From: a bacterium
GTDB taxonomy: Bacteria; Patescibacteriota; Gracilibacteria; JAUYGZ01
DNA length: 7,755 nucleotides
Assembly (NCBI GenBank): GCA_030699855.1
Contig: JAUYKR010000020.1
Span: 1 to 7,755 of the forward strand
Direction of reading: 5' to 3'
This document shows positions 6,792 through 7,755 of the stretch, piece by piece. The translations under genes and the position numbers were made by a program. The notes under the pieces were generated by a model. It ran no database searches, was not told the origin of the DNA, and was given only the letters and a program-made list of their open reading frames with translations. Within the stretch, counting starts at the first letter, position 1; every line of letters starts with the position of its first letter.

Positions 6792-7679
6792 TTACTGGGT
6801 CAGGGACAGCAAAGTGTTGACGATCGTATAGGCCGAAAAGATGATCACAATTCCGATCACCACGTAGAGCATGATGTTCTTGGCCTTGCTGTTCAGCTCT
6901 TCGTTGGCAAAGGTGAGGATGTAAAACAAGCCCGCGGCCACGAAGGCAAACACGCTGAGCACGCTGACGAATGGCAGCAGCCAGTTGGTAAAGCCGATGA
7001 TCAGCACAATCAGACTTTTTTCCTTGGAGATCCCTCCGGCCACCAGGCTTGCGTCGGGAACGCTGACGCCAACTCCGTCGTAAAGAGGGCCGGTTGACGA
7101 CTCTGTGTCTGCGGTAGACCCATCCGGTGCTGCCCCACCTGTAGAAGAAGTGGCAGGAGTTCCCAAGCTTCGCGATCCGCCGCTGCTGGAACTAAAAGAA
7201 AAGAAGTCGGATGAAGTCCTGGTGCTGGAGCTCGAAGGTCTGCCCGCTCCGCCAAGAGCGCCAAGGTAAGAACAATGCCTGGACCACAGCTCGGCGGCAT
7301 TCTCCGATGGTACGCCATTGCTGACGATCTGTCCCTCCCGCTTGCTGCGGCAACGCTCTTCATCAACGGGATCGGTGGAGACACCACTTTCTGACGCGAC
7401 GGAAAGCAGCCCTTTCGCATTTCGCTCACAGCGGGCCAAACCATTCACGTGGATGTTGTAGAGTTCGTTGAAGTGCCATTTTTTTCGCCTCAAACAATCA
7501 TCAATCGAGTCCGCGTCGTGAGTGCTCGTTCCTATGCGAACATCGTATTGTGGCAGAGTCTGCGTCAGCAGATTGCTAAGTCCGCCTCGAAACACCACTG
7601 TCAGCACGGCAAGAACGACGATGCCCGGCAACAAGACCGAAACGAGCAGTCGAAGGCGGCTTTTACTTGGTCGAAGCAT
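6792..7679 (-). CDS. Membrane protein with four-cysteine external domain, Ser-rich linker and C-terminal pilin-like module
   Basis: This 295-residue protein is of no family I can name over its N-terminal part. The ATG (complement of 7677-7679) gives MLRPSKSRLR followed by a hydrophobic helix at about 10-30, a typical signal-anchor. Opening 12 codons earlier at a TTG would put polar residues ahead of it. Residues 45-137 hold four cysteines (62, 84, 110, 136) in a charged, probably disulfide-bonded external domain. Residues 147-200 are a low-complexity Ser/Gly/Thr linker. Residues 222-292 are two membrane helices separated by NEELNSKAKN, closely matching residues 56-126 of the giant protein encoded 19 nt downstream (29 identities in 68 ungapped positions by hand count). 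The module resembles VirB2/T4SS-pilin-like proteins of Patescibacteria, but with extra domains in front, so it is not a simple pilin. Co-transcription and a shared module suggest it pairs with the giant protein in the membrane. No strong ribosome binding site is visible; a GAGG lies too far (17 nt) from the ATG. Confidence 0.85.
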   Translation of the reverse strand: MLRPSKSRLRLLVSVLLPGIVVLAVLTVVFRGGLSNLLTQTLPQYDVRIGTSTHDADSIDDCLRRKKWHFNELYNIHVNGLARCERNAKGLLSVASESGVSTDPVDEERCRSKREGQIVSNGVPSENAAELWSRHCSYLGALGGAGRPSSSSTRTSSDFFSFSSSSGGSRSLGTPATSSTGGAAPDGSTADTESSTGPLYDGVGVSVPDASLVAGGISKEKSLIVLIIGFTNWLLPFVSVLSVFAFVAAGLFYILTFANEELNSKAKNIMLYVVIGIVIIFSAYTIVNTLLSLTQ

Positions 7680-7700
7680 GAAGAGGGGTATAAATACCTC

Positions 7701-7726
7701 ATTGTACTGTAGCAAAAACGCATCAA
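7701..7726 (-). promoter_or_regulatory. Weak promoter candidate for the two-gene operon
   Basis: On the minus strand a TACAAT hexamer (complement of 7701-7706) matches five of six -10 consensus bases. A TTGATG (complement of 7721-7726) matches four of six -35 bases, but the spacer is only 14 nt, shorter than the usual 16-18. Transcription would start close to the ATG at 7679, leaving a very short leader. Only 40 nt lie upstream of 7715 in this window, so a better promoter, or an upstream operon partner, may be outside it. Confidence 0.2.
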
Positions 7727-7755
7727 AAGCCGAAAAATCAATTGATATTCACATC

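Noticed and set aside
6395..7019. Calling the pilin-like modules a conjugative type IV secretion locus
   Set aside because: No VirB4, VirB6, VirB11, VirD4 or relaxase sequence is present, and both modules are fused to other domains. The resemblance supports only a module-level annotation.
7680..7715. TTG start at 7715 giving a protein 12 residues longer
   Set aside because: It has no ribosome binding site, and the extra residues place polar and acidic positions before the basic signal-anchor. The ATG at 7679 gives a typical n-region (MLRPSKSRLR).

Overview
This window is a leftward-transcribed (minus-strand) block of cell-envelope genes. Two complete genes and one gene cut by the left edge fill nearly all of it. 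There is no tRNA, rRNA, CRISPR array or insertion sequence. Base composition is near half GC by eye. The standard code fits: the complete genes end in TAA and TAG, and the 2089-codon frame has no internal TGA. The best guess for the source is a Candidate Phyla Radiation (Patescibacteria) bacterium. The reason is a small two-helix membrane module with a KAKNI..Y..IGI..I...Y.IVN core, of the 'type IV secretion pilin-like' kind common in that group, combined with very large PKD-domain surface proteins. No housekeeping gene confirms this placement.

Layout, in order of transcription (right to left). Positions 7716-7755 are upstream DNA with at most a weak promoter candidate. Positions 7679-6792 encode a 295-residue membrane protein: a signal-anchor, a four-cysteine external domain, a Ser/Gly/Thr-rich linker and a C-terminal pilin-like module. 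After 19 nt, positions 6772-503 encode a 2089-residue giant. It has a signal peptide, the same pilin-like module, calcium-binding thrombospondin type 3 (TSP3) repeats, about a dozen PKD/Ig-like domains, a C-terminal transmembrane helix and a Pro/Lys/Val-rich cytoplasmic tail ending in a short Trp-containing motif. Directly behind its stop codon lies a perfect 38-bp GC-rich palindrome (460-497). A pyrimidine-rich leader then precedes a third gene (375-1), which has a proline-rich N-terminus and two transmembrane helices and runs off the left edge.

How the parts may work together (inference): the two complete genes are probably co-transcribed and share a homologous membrane module, about 43% identical over 68 aligned residues by hand count. 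They may therefore co-assemble or pack together in the cytoplasmic membrane. The giant would present a long calcium-stiffened PKD ectodomain held in the membrane at both ends, with a proline-rich tail reaching into the cytoplasm. An adhesin, attachment pillar or envelope scaffold role is plausible, but nothing in the sequence proves a ligand. The most unusual points are the module placed at opposite ends of two neighbouring proteins, the last PKD domain split by an insert of about 187 residues, and the perfect palindrome after the giant gene.
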